Below are positions 8,198 through 16,465 of a DNA stretch of 64,000 nucleotides, piece by piece. The notes beneath the pieces are model-generated. The model was given only the letters and a program-made list of their open reading frames with translations, made no database searches and was not told where the DNA came from. Source of the stretch: Paenibacillus radicis (ex Xue et al. 2023) (GTDB taxonomy: Bacteria; Bacillota; Bacilli; Paenibacillales; NBRC-103111); NCBI RefSeq assembly GCF_024722015.1, contig NZ_JANQBD010000007.1, forward strand, positions 1 through 64,000, written 5' to 3'. Each line of letters opens with the position of its first letter. Position 1 is the first letter of the stretch. Made by a program: the position numbers and the translations under genes.

Positions 8198-8740
8198 CTA
8201 TACTCCATGTAGTCCTTGCCGTAAATCGTTAATGAAATCTCTCGCAAATTGCTGCATTTCCTTGTATAGAGGCTGGGCTTCAGGCAGATAGCATGCACCT
8301 TTTCCGAGAACGTTAGTTTCAAAATATTCCAGTGTTTGCTCTAAGCTTTGGCCTCTAGCAGTACCCGTACATAAAGATTTGACGATTAAATACGTTTTGC
8401 CGCCTTCAATCATATGAGCATCATGCAATAATTTGCCTTCCAATGATTCGGGAACCTCATCCTTCTGGGATTCCCAGGAAATCCGGATAATTTTCTCTAC
8501 ATAGGGCTCCTTTAATCCTTGCTGGTATAAATAATCTCTAATCAACTGCTCCTCCAAATAAATAAAACCATGAAAATAACAACCATACCTGATTAATTCA
8601 TGATCCGTTATTTCAGGGTAATGTATTAATAGGCGTTGGGCGGAGTTCATCATTCTATCAATATGAGACAAGTCATGCATAATATCCTTTTTTTCGTAAA
8701 AAGGCTTTACAAATTCAATAAAATTAATATCATTAACCAT
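8198..8740 (-). CDS. HD-superfamily-like protein, altered HD motif
   Basis: A 180-residue protein resembling small HD-domain phosphohydrolases (YedJ type). The first His motif is HDLSH (22-26) and the late motif is HDAHMIEGGK (106-115). The central His-Asp pair that names the family reads His-Gly (57-58, CYFHGF), so the Asp ligand is lost. The start is set at 8740 because AGGGGTGA lies just upstream; an ATG six codons earlier overlaps that ribosome binding site. It lies 47 bases upstream of the ABC exporter in the same direction. It may be a non-catalytic or altered-metal member. No substrate is suggested by context. Confidence 0.75.
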   Translation of the reverse strand: MVNDINFIEFVKPFYEKKDIMHDLSHIDRMMNSAQRLLIHYPEITDHELIRYGCYFHGFIYLEEQLIRDYLYQQGLKEPYVEKIIRISWESQKDEVPESLEGKLLHDAHMIEGGKTYLIVKSLCTGTARGQSLEQTLEYFETNVLGKGACYLPEAQPLYKEMQQFARDFINDLRQGLHGV

Positions 8741-8758
8741 TATGAAATCACCCCTCAT

Positions 8759-9057
8759 TTGATTTTGGATTCATGCTATCCCCTGGTCCTTTCAATGATT
8801 ATATCCGGTATTGCATATTTTGGAAATAAAAATACAGTTAGTGTTTTGATTCATTTCCCAGCCAGACTACTGTGGTAGTTTCAAGAAGGCTTAGATCTTT
8901 AGGCAGGAGAACCTCCTCTGTACAACAAAAAAACTCCCATCCTCATAAAGGACGAGAGTTGTACTCATGTGTTACCTCCTAGTTTTATGAATACCCCGTA
9001 GCATTGAACTCTTCAGGTACGACATTATTATGCACTCGGTATAACCGAATATTTCAT
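8759..9057. other. Intergenic region between HD and GH operon ends
   Basis: About 300 bases without a gene. It must carry the promoter for the HD/ABC genes reading leftward, and it contains the terminator of the preceding minus-strand operon at 8925-8960. I see no other recognisable element. Confidence 0.6.
8925..8960 (-). terminator. Terminator of the GH/aldolase operon
   Basis: Arms AACTCCCATCC (8932-8942) and GGACGAGAGTT (8950-8960) pair with two G-U type positions. On the minus strand the stem is followed by a run of seven T residues. It ends the operon that begins at the LplB permease. Confidence 0.85.
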
Positions 9058-11475
9058 TCACGATGCTCCATTACGGATAATCCAAATCTCGGACACATTC
9101 AAACGTTTGAAACCGCTGACTCTTGTAAAAGTTAGCCTAAGTTTCCCATCAGCAAAAGCCTCCTGGGGAATTGGCGATTCAATTTGCGTGCACTGGCCTT
9201 GTTTGACCAGCACATTTTCGTGTAAGACGCTTCCAGCTTGTGCGCTAAGCGTCACCTTGTAATCCCGCGATAATTCACTTGCGGTATCCCCAACATATGT
9301 AACCTTCACACTGTAAGATGATCCAGGATCCAGATGGTCATATTGAAGCGTCAACTGTGTATCGGCCAACGTATTGACATGGCGTGTTGAGGCTATCGGA
9401 GGAATAGCGCTCTTATCGATCTCCCGTTCGGTTTGCAGTAAATAAATTCCATGAGCCATTCGCGGGGATTCGAGATAGCCGGGATCATTCTCCCAGCCTT
9501 TGCCCTTATCGACCCTCTGCCATCCCTTATAGGAGCCTAAATTGTCATAATAACCGCCAGGCCCCGGGTTGGTACGATTCACAATTTGATCAATAGCATT
9601 CAGCCTATCCTGTTCGTTATCCATTTCACGGATAATAGCATTTTGAGCAGATAGCCATCTCGAATCATTCAGCGGAAAATCGATAGCATCCATAAACGCA
9701 CCGCGGCCTAAGGCTATTGCCTGATGCTTGGTTACGGATAACTGTGCTCCGATGTTTTTGAACAGCTCGTCAGCCAGTTCCCAGCAGCGCTGCCGATAGG
9801 ACTCGGCGACAGGATGGGTCTTCGCTCGTAATAAGGCGGCTTCCGCCTGTTCCAGCGTGACAAGTGCGCCTAGAGAAGGAGCCGATTTCAATGCGTCCAT
9901 CGCCTCCAACTCCAGCTCCGTTTCGTAGATTAGCCGGCGCTTTATGTAAGCATCATAATAAGCACGGAGAAGCCCCATTTGGAAACGGTAATTGTTCAAA
10001 ACTTCCGGAGGAGCCGAATGCTCTATCATCCGCCATTGATTAAAAGTTTGATCCACACCTTCATTGACCGCTAATGGCCCCTCCCAGTTTTTCTCCAGAG
10101 CTAGCAATCCTTGCGCAATCCCCTCTGTGTAAGCATCGGCTATAAAGAAGCGGGCAAATTCTCGTAATGTTTCTATAGCCTCCGTCTTCGAATCCCAGTC
10201 CTGATCACTCCATATAAATTTGTTCACATCATCGTTAATGCCTTCGGAATATGAGATATTACCGATAGCATAGGATTCGAGCAGGTTATGAATATACTTC
10301 TCAGCCAGTGGGCGCGGATTAATGCTCTCCCGTCCCAAAGTTAGTGCAAACGCCAAATCCCAATTGACAACGGGATATTGACAATGGAAATTATGAGTAA
10401 TATCTTCATAGCGGCGTATCGGATATTTGTCCGGAATGCGACGGCGCAAATCCGGCAATGTAATATCCACATGAGGACCGAAAACTAAACCTCCCAACCA
10501 TTCCGGTTCTTTGTCCACGTTGGCAAGAAAGCCTTCCAGCCACTTCGCTGGTTCATGCGACATCACCTGCGGTGAAATCCATAGCTTGGCTTCAGGATGA
10601 TATTTCTGAAGCAGCTCCGCTACTTGTGCAGCCCATTCGAACAAGAGATCCGGCTCGAGTTCCCCCGGGTCACTCCCCGGAATAAACACAGCATGAATAT
10701 GGGGAACCTTGCTGAAAATCTCCTCACGTTCCAGCAGCTCCTCACGAATCGTTGCCGGATCCGCATAATTTTCAGCCATGTTAGGATACCATACCCAGGT
10801 GTCGAGACCGTAAGAATCGATGATTTCCGATAATCGGATCATCATTTTCAATGGGTCCTCCTGCATTAGTGGCCCGGTCGCATCATCATCCGTCCTGGGA
10901 GGCATTATTTCGATGCTGTTTGCGCCGAATATCGCTAATTCCCGAATATATTGTTCAAATTGGGCCGATGACCAAGCATCATAAGCGTTCGTTTTGGGGC
11001 GATAGCCGAGCTGATGACCTCTGCAGGATTGACGTGGTGTACTGGATATGGATAGGTTCGCAGGTACCTGCAGCGACTGCTTCGTCAAGCTTGATTTACG
11101 CAGAAATTTGCCAATCCCATAAAGCATACCCCTTGAATCTGCGCCCACGATCAGTACGACCGTTCTTTCGTCCTTACATCCAAGAAGCCTGTACCCTTCT
11201 TTCCCTGGAAGGGACAATTTCTCAAGCTCTACCGAATAGTCCTTAACCATATCCTGTAAGGAAGCTGCCGTCCCTGCGACAATTACAGGTTGATTGTCAG
11301 CAGGCCATTCATGCGTCACAGCTAAAGCAATCCCGGTTCTTTTCTCCGTTTCTTCAATTAACACGGTTATTGCTTTAGCTTCTGCACCCTCAAGCCCTTC
11401 CGGCACTAAAAGTACAGCATCCGAAAAGTCCCATGCATCCAATCTTATATTAACTGCCTCTTGATCCGGTTTCAT
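9058..11475 (-). CDS. Large GH67-N/GH20-fold-like glycoside hydrolase candidate
   Basis: An 805-residue protein without signal peptide or membrane segment, so probably cytosolic. The first 150 residues look like the alpha/beta domain that precedes the barrel in alpha-glucuronidase (GH67) and GH20 enzymes, including GADSRGMLYGIGKFLR. A barrel-like middle follows (about 150-480) with FGANSIEIMPPR, DTWVWYPN and HAVFIPGSDPGE. The last 120 residues look like a beta-sandwich. I cannot assign a named family or catalytic pair with confidence. It starts behind AGGAGG and is the last gene of the transporter-YhcH-aldolase operon, which points to hydrolysis of an imported, possibly acidic, oligosaccharide (inference). 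Confidence 0.7.
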   Translation of the reverse strand: MKPDQEAVNIRLDAWDFSDAVLLVPEGLEGAEAKAITVLIEETEKRTGIALAVTHEWPADNQPVIVAGTAASLQDMVKDYSVELEKLSLPGKEGYRLLGCKDERTVVLIVGADSRGMLYGIGKFLRKSSLTKQSLQVPANLSISSTPRQSCRGHQLGYRPKTNAYDAWSSAQFEQYIRELAIFGANSIEIMPPRTDDDATGPLMQEDPLKMMIRLSEIIDSYGLDTWVWYPNMAENYADPATIREELLEREEIFSKVPHIHAVFIPGSDPGELEPDLLFEWAAQVAELLQKYHPEAKLWISPQVMSHEPAKWLEGFLANVDKEPEWLGGLVFGPHVDITLPDLRRRIPDKYPIRRYEDITHNFHCQYPVVNWDLAFALTLGRESINPRPLAEKYIHNLLESYAIGNISYSEGINDDVNKFIWSDQDWDSKTEAIETLREFARFFIADAYTEGIAQGLLALEKNWEGPLAVNEGVDQTFNQWRMIEHSAPPEVLNNYRFQMGLLRAYYDAYIKRRLIYETELELEAMDALKSAPSLGALVTLEQAEAALLRAKTHPVAESYRQRCWELADELFKNIGAQLSVTKHQAIALGRGAFMDAIDFPLNDSRWLSAQNAIIREMDNEQDRLNAIDQIVNRTNPGPGGYYDNLGSYKGWQRVDKGKGWENDPGYLESPRMAHGIYLLQTEREIDKSAIPPIASTRHVNTLADTQLTLQYDHLDPGSSYSVKVTYVGDTASELSRDYKVTLSAQAGSVLHENVLVKQGQCTQIESPIPQEAFADGKLRLTFTRVSGFKRLNVSEIWIIRNGAS

Positions 11476-11511
11476 TTCGCATCCTCCTGCTATCCTTTTA
11501 TAAGTTAAGGT

Positions 11512-12324
11512 TTATATATGGATTCTGTTAGTGGTATTCATTGTTTTATCCCCGAGTCCTTCTTTGATCGTCAACAGATCACGGGACATACTCTCCATAA
11601 ATGCCGTCATATCAGAAGCATGAATGAACAGATTCATCCCATCCTTGCCCCATCCAATCTCCTGATCGACTCCGAAAAAATAATGGATGCCTGCGGCAAC
11701 ACCAGCTGCACGGGCTTTCTTAATAATCGTTTCCACTGCCTGCACGAACACAGGATGCCGGTACTGCTCTGGAACGCCAAGGCTGCAGGAAAGATCATGC
11801 GGTCCGATAAGTACAGCGTCCAGCCCAGGAACTGCAAGTATATCGTCAAGTACATCCAACGCAGGCTGGCTTTCAATGTTCACGATCAATATATGCTTAC
11901 GGTTGTATTCTTCTAAATATTCAGCTAGAACCGGTTCAGCTGCTTCTGTACCGTCCAGCATGTTCTGCAGCTTCCGGCCTTTAAGCGGCCTCATTTTCAC
12001 TGCCCCTCGCAAAGCCTGCACTTGCTCCACCGTTTCTACATAAGGTGCTACAATACCCTCGGCACCGGCATCCAACGCGATGGTTGCTTGATGGGGATCC
12101 GGAAACGGAATCCGGACGATCGGCGCCATTCCGAGGGCTCCATACGTACGGCACATCCAGGAAAGCTGATCCCTGTCCATGGACATATGCTCGGTATCCA
12201 GAAACACGAAATCCAAGCCCAGCTTCTTCACCTCAGCCGGCCAACGGGGAGACGTTGATATTATCAACGTTCCGTAAGCTCTGCCCCCGTCTTTCAGATG
12301 GGCCAATAATTCAGTGCTGTTCAT
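11512..12324 (-). CDS. HpcH/HpaI-family aldolase
   Basis: A 270-residue class II (metal-dependent) aldolase of the HpcH/HpaI/citrate-lyase-beta family. These enzymes cleave 2-keto-3-deoxy acids such as 2-keto-3-deoxyglucarate to pyruvate (or a pyruvate analogue) and an aldehyde. Visible are FLDTEH at about residue 41-46, VRIPFPDPHQ, the DAGAEGIVAPYVET segment, NIESQPALDVL carrying a likely metal-binding Glu, and AVLIGPHDLSCSLG. It lies between the YhcH-type gene and the large hydrolase gene with short gaps (36-54 bases) and a clear AAGGAGATG site. It probably completes breakdown of a keto-deoxy acid derived from the imported sugar (inference). Confidence 0.88.
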   Translation of the reverse strand: MNSTELLAHLKDGGRAYGTLIISTSPRWPAEVKKLGLDFVFLDTEHMSMDRDQLSWMCRTYGALGMAPIVRIPFPDPHQATIALDAGAEGIVAPYVETVEQVQALRGAVKMRPLKGRKLQNMLDGTEAAEPVLAEYLEEYNRKHILIVNIESQPALDVLDDILAVPGLDAVLIGPHDLSCSLGVPEQYRHPVFVQAVETIIKKARAAGVAAGIHYFFGVDQEIGWGKDGMNLFIHASDMTAFMESMSRDLLTIKEGLGDKTMNTTNRIHI

Positions 12325-12378
12325 CCTTTCATCTCCTTATAAAGGCTATTCCAAAAGCCAGCCATTGAACTTTTAACA

Positions 12379-12831
12379 TTAAATTTTCACTTTAAAAACT
12401 GCTTTTTTTACAGGAGCCGAACCGTAAGCGGCAGCCAGACAAGGCATGTGGGCATCATCGGGATAAAAGATTACAAAGCAATGCTCCTTAACATCCACGA
12501 AGCCTCCGTCACCTTCCAGTACCTTGTAATCCTTCTCGTCCAGATGGTCTTCCGTGGTAGTTAAGTGTCCGGCATAGGCATATCCCATCCTCTCCGTACC
12601 TTCAAGCATAATCTGGATATCGATATAACTGCGATGCGCTTCCCAGAAGCCCTCCTCCTGTCTTCTCGTGTCGTAGCTTTGAATCATAAGAAATAACTCC
12701 GAGCCTTGAATCTCGTATTTACCGGGATCCATTCCATCCAGCGCATGCTCTTGTAAATATTGAAACGCTGCAGCAAATTTCCCGTTCAACCCGTAATACA
12801 GCGAAGCATTGTTAATATGATCGATAATCAT
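12379..12831 (-). CDS. YhcH/YjgK/YiaL-family protein
   Basis: A 150-residue cupin-like protein of the YhcH/YjgK/YiaL family (related to EbgC). Members occur in sialic acid, xylulose/ascorbate-type and other sugar acid operons, and are suspected sugar anomerases or lyases. Typical are RSYIDIQIMLEGTE and the C-terminal FVIFYPDDAHMPCLA with metal-binding His/Glu candidates. It sits between the binding lipoprotein and the aldolase with small gaps. Together they suggest processing of an acidic or keto sugar. No more exact reaction can be stated. Confidence 0.88.
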   Translation of the reverse strand: MIIDHINNASLYYGLNGKFAAAFQYLQEHALDGMDPGKYEIQGSELFLMIQSYDTRRQEEGFWEAHRSYIDIQIMLEGTERMGYAYAGHLTTTEDHLDEKDYKVLEGDGGFVDVKEHCFVIFYPDDAHMPCLAAAYGSAPVKKAVFKVKI

Positions 12832-12854
12832 CCTGTCTCATCTCTTCTCCCTGT

Positions 12855-14465
12855 TTATTTCAATCGTGCGTTGGCATCATTATAAATTTTCTCAATTTCC
12901 AAAGCGCCTTTGCTTTCCAACTGCTTGGCAAAATCTTCATATTCACTGAGCTTTCTTGTGCCCATGATGAACTTATCCATTTCCTGCTGAACCAGTGTAT
13001 CCACCTGAGTTTTCAGCTGCTTCAATTTATCCATCTCTTCTTTGTTAAAAGGCGGATCCATTATATTTTGAAAATATCCCTTATCCTGATCCATCAATTT
13101 ACTCCACTTATCCAATTCCGGCGGCGAAATAGCAATCAGCGGTTTTTCATCCACATAGGTTGCAAAGGCTAACAATCCAGTACCGAGAGCTGACTGCATG
13201 GCATGGAAAGGGTCTTTTTTATCCGTAAATTTTTGCAGGACACTGTCCAGAACGACAGGCTTGCCGTTGTCCATCTTGTAATGCTCGCCTTCTATGCCGA
13301 AGTTGGTTACCATAACTCCCTCATCGCTGTACATCCAATCCATAAATTTCACAACGGCCTTCGGATCCTTCACTTTGGAGCTGATAGCAAACATATGCCA
13401 CCAATCCTTCGGATACTCGTAGTTACGCGTCTGACCTTTATCGTTTTTCAGAATGCGGATTTGCTCGAATTTAGCCTGAGGATCTTTGGCCTGCAGCGCC
13501 TTTGTAAAAGTGAGCCCAAAGGTATTGTTATCATAGTAGAACAGAGACTTACCGGAGCTTAATTTCTCCTGCCACGTTTGACCTGTATTCACCGCATAAT
13601 CCGGATCCAGCAGCTTCTCGCTGTACAGCTTGTTCAAATAGGTCAACACCGGTTTGAAATCAGCGGAGTGGGCTGGCCCGTATACATACTTGCCTCCGTT
13701 AACATCCGGATCATAGTAAGTCGGATACCCCGAACCAAGCGTATAAGCCATATAAGGTAAAAAGTTCGCAATTCCATTCCGGAAAGTAATAGGATAAGTT
13801 TCGGGATAAGCTTCCTTAAATTTTTTCAGCACTTGGTACAGCTCTTCGAATGTAGTAGGAGCCTGCAAATTAAGCTTTTTAAGCAGATCATCACGGATGA
13901 GAGGCAACTGACCGTAACGCACCTTCCATTTCCCCATAACCGGGAATCCGTACAACTTTCCATCTACCATCAATTTTTTGATCTCGGGATTTTGCTCCAT
14001 CACCTTTTTAAAGTTGGGAGCAACGTCCAAATAGTCTGTGACAGCAACAAACATACCCGCTTTAGCCAAAGGAGCCGCGTCTAAGAAATTCGTTTTGGGA
14101 ATACGGATAATTTCCGGAATATTATTGGTTGCAAGCAAGGTTTGCACCTTTTCCGCATAATTCGTGTCAGGGGAAGGCTGAAGCTCGATTTTGACATTCG
14201 TCTTCTTAAATATTTCTTGTATAGAAGGAGAATCTGTTACGATAGGCTGGGATGCACCATCGGGCAGCATAACCTTTAGGGTCATGGGCTGGTCGAATAG
14301 CTTGCCGCCGCTCGGAGTTTTGGTTTCCGCACTTTTCTGCCCGGGTCCTTCCGCTTTTTGTGACCCTGCGGGGGGCGTACCTTGCGTGCTGCAGCCTATT
14401 AACGCGGCCCCGGTTAACACCATACTTGAAATTAAGGAGATCACTTTTTTCTGTTTAGCGGCCAT
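12855..14465 (-). CDS. Sugar ABC transporter binding lipoprotein (LplA type)
   Basis: A 536-residue extracellular solute-binding protein anchored by lipid. The N-terminus has charged residues, a hydrophobic stretch and the lipobox ALIGC with Cys25, followed by a Gly/Ser/Pro-rich linker. The rest fits the long LplA-like family used with LplB/YtcP permeases for oligosaccharide uptake. Start ATG follows GGAGTGA. It is third in the operon after the two permeases. The ligand is unknown; context (YhcH-type protein, keto-acid aldolase, GH67-N-like enzyme) suggests an acidic oligosaccharide. Confidence 0.92.
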   Translation of the reverse strand: MAAKQKKVISLISSMVLTGAALIGCSTQGTPPAGSQKAEGPGQKSAETKTPSGGKLFDQPMTLKVMLPDGASQPIVTDSPSIQEIFKKTNVKIELQPSPDTNYAEKVQTLLATNNIPEIIRIPKTNFLDAAPLAKAGMFVAVTDYLDVAPNFKKVMEQNPEIKKLMVDGKLYGFPVMGKWKVRYGQLPLIRDDLLKKLNLQAPTTFEELYQVLKKFKEAYPETYPITFRNGIANFLPYMAYTLGSGYPTYYDPDVNGGKYVYGPAHSADFKPVLTYLNKLYSEKLLDPDYAVNTGQTWQEKLSSGKSLFYYDNNTFGLTFTKALQAKDPQAKFEQIRILKNDKGQTRNYEYPKDWWHMFAISSKVKDPKAVVKFMDWMYSDEGVMVTNFGIEGEHYKMDNGKPVVLDSVLQKFTDKKDPFHAMQSALGTGLLAFATYVDEKPLIAISPPELDKWSKLMDQDKGYFQNIMDPPFNKEEMDKLKQLKTQVDTLVQQEMDKFIMGTRKLSEYEDFAKQLESKGALEIEKIYNDANARLK

Positions 14466-14512
14466 ATATTTTCACTCCGTTTCCTATTTTTCCAATCGCA
14501 ATTGAAGCATCG

Positions 14513-15397
14513 CTATCCCTTTAAAGACCCCACCATAACCCCTTTTACAAAATATTTCTGGATAAACGGATAGATGGCCAATATTGGAAAGATCGTAATG
14601 ATAATGACAGCATATTTGATGTTCTCTGCAGAGACCAGTACAGTCAATTCCGAGCCACTGGCAGCCATGCTCTGATTGCCCATCTGTCCTGCTACGACAA
14701 TTTTGCGCATAATGATTTGTACCGGAAACAGCTTTTGATCATTCAGATAGATCATCGCCGGGAAGAAGCTATTCCAATGCCACACCGCATAAAACATCGT
14801 CATGGTAGCCAATACAGGCATCGAGAGCGGCAATACGATACGCAGGAAAATGTGCACATCATTAGCTCCATCGATGAAAGCGGATTCATGAAGCTCATTA
14901 GGAATTCCTGAGAAAAAGGTGCGCATCATGATCATATACCATACATTAATCGCCGGAGGCAGCAGGATTGCCCACATCGAATCGAGCAAGCCCAAATTGT
15001 TTACAACCAAATAGTTCGGGATAATGCCGCCGTGAAAGAACATCGTTAAGATGATTAGAAAGGTAAATACCGATTTCCCATACAGCTTATTTCTGGATAA
15101 GGGATACGCGCAAAGTGCTGTCAATCCAACATTAATCAGCGTTCCAAGAAACGTATAGACGAAGGTGTTTCCGTAGGAGCGGATGATCGCAGGATCCTCG
15201 AGTACTGTTTTGTAAGCTTCCCAATTGAAACCGGCGGGGAAAAACCTCACATCCCCCCGAGACACCAGCAAACCGTCGCTCACAGATATAATCGCCATGT
15301 AATAAATCGGATACAAAGTCACTATTACAAGCACCGATAAGAGCAAATAATTGAACCCGTCAAAAAGCCAAGGGCCGATGCATTTGTTAGTTCTCAC
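14513..15397 (-). CDS. Sugar ABC permease, YtcP/LplC type
   Basis: A 294-residue membrane permease with about six helices. The EAA loop is seen in ESAFIDGANDVHIFLRIVLP, and the family C-terminus reads YPFIQKYFVKGVMVGSLKG. The open frame reaches back to 15616, but that part overlaps the LplB gene and is not typical of the family. I set the start at GTG 15397, 16 bases after the LplB stop and behind GAGAGTGG. The resulting length is normal for the family. It pairs with the LplB-type permease to form the channel for the binding lipoprotein encoded next. Confidence 0.88.
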   Translation of the reverse strand: MRTNKCIGPWLFDGFNYLLLSVLVIVTLYPIYYMAIISVSDGLLVSRGDVRFFPAGFNWEAYKTVLEDPAIIRSYGNTFVYTFLGTLINVGLTALCAYPLSRNKLYGKSVFTFLIILTMFFHGGIIPNYLVVNNLGLLDSMWAILLPPAINVWYMIMMRTFFSGIPNELHESAFIDGANDVHIFLRIVLPLSMPVLATMTMFYAVWHWNSFFPAMIYLNDQKLFPVQIIMRKIVVAGQMGNQSMAASGSELTVLVSAENIKYAVIIITIFPILAIYPFIQKYFVKGVMVGSLKG

Positions 15398-15413
15398 AAC
15401 GCCACTCTCATTT

Positions 15414-16316
15414 CTACCATAGGCTGGTTTGGCTAACTTTTCTTGCAATGGTATTCGCAGTGACCACAAAGCATAAAACAAGGATCGATTGGAAAAATTC
15501 AACCGCTGTAGCAAAGCTGAAATCACTGCCAACAAGGCCCCTGCGGTAAACGAAGGTCGATATAACATCCGCTGTTTCATAAGTTGGCCCTGTGTACAAC
15601 AACAGAATTTTTTCATAACCGATTGACATGATGTTGCCTAAATTCAGTAAGAACATGATTGTAATTACAGGCGCTATGCCGGGAAGCGTCACATGCAGCA
15701 TTTGCTTCCAGCGGTTCGCACCGTCCATAGTAGCCGCTTCATACAGCTGCGGATCAATGGATGTAAGTGCGGCCAAATAAATAATAGCGCCCCAACCCAC
15801 CCCTTGCCATATCTCGGAGCTGACATAGATCGTCCTGAACCATCCGGGCTGCATCAAAAACTGGATCGGCTCATAACCAAGACCGGCAATGATGCGGTTA
15901 ATTAAGCCTTCATTGGTTAAGAAATTAATAATCATCCCGCAGATAACGACTGTCGATAGAAAATGCGGCAAATAGCTGACCGTCTGTACAAATTTCTTGA
16001 ACAGCTTGCTTTTCATTTCATTCAATAATAGTGCTAATAGAACAGGAGCAGGAAAAAAGAAAAAGATCAGGTAGACATTCATGAGAACCGTATTTCGCAC
16101 CAGAGTCCAGAAATAAGGATCCGCTAAAAATTGCTGGAAATATTTGATGCCCGCCCATTCGCTTTTCCAAATGCCTTGAAACACATTGTACTCTTTAAAT
16201 GCTATTAACAGCCCGAACAATGGACCGTATTTAAAGATCACAAAGTACACCATAGGGAGAATCAACATCAGATAAAGGTATTTGCTCTGCAGTATTAATT
16301 TTTTTCTTTCACCCAT
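15414..16316 (-). CDS. Sugar ABC permease, LplB type
   Basis: A 300-residue membrane permease with about six helices, starting with LYLMLILPMVYFVIFKYGP (residues about 14-32) and containing the EAA loop YEAATMDGANRWKQMLHVTLP. It is the first gene of the operon. The ATG at 16316 is 24 bases from the excellent AAAGGAGGT site (16341-16349). An in-frame ATT at 16332-16334 sits at the ideal distance and would add six residues. No separate ATPase gene is present; these systems normally share a common MsmX-type ATPase encoded elsewhere. Confidence 0.9.
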   Translation of the reverse strand: MGERKKLILQSKYLYLMLILPMVYFVIFKYGPLFGLLIAFKEYNVFQGIWKSEWAGIKYFQQFLADPYFWTLVRNTVLMNVYLIFFFFPAPVLLALLLNEMKSKLFKKFVQTVSYLPHFLSTVVICGMIINFLTNEGLINRIIAGLGYEPIQFLMQPGWFRTIYVSSEIWQGVGWGAIIYLAALTSIDPQLYEAATMDGANRWKQMLHVTLPGIAPVITIMFLLNLGNIMSIGYEKILLLYTGPTYETADVISTFVYRRGLVGSDFSFATAVEFFQSILVLCFVVTANTIARKVSQTSLW

Positions 16317-16465
16317 ATAGCCGGTCTGTTTAATACCAAAACCTCCTTTCTCTTAAGCTGTTCTATTTGTATCACGGCACAAGCGCTTAAATAAACGTCC
16401 ATTCCGCGCTTCGTTTGTTCCATTTTGGGAACGTGCTGCATTTGTTTCAGCTTTCCGCCCCTGTT
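16317..16465 (-). promoter_or_regulatory. Leader of the LplB operon with cre-like core
   Basis: Between the broken regulator gene and the LplB gene lies AAGCGCTT within TTTAAGCGCTTGTG (minus strand, about 16378-16391). It resembles a catabolite-responsive element core but has several mismatches outside the core. The strong ribosome binding site AAAGGAGGT is at 16341-16349. Confidence 0.35.

Noticed and set aside
15398..15616. Longer N-terminus for the YtcP-type permease
   Set aside because: The extra 73 codons overlap the LplB gene and do not look like the family; a GTG with a purine-rich site gives the normal length.
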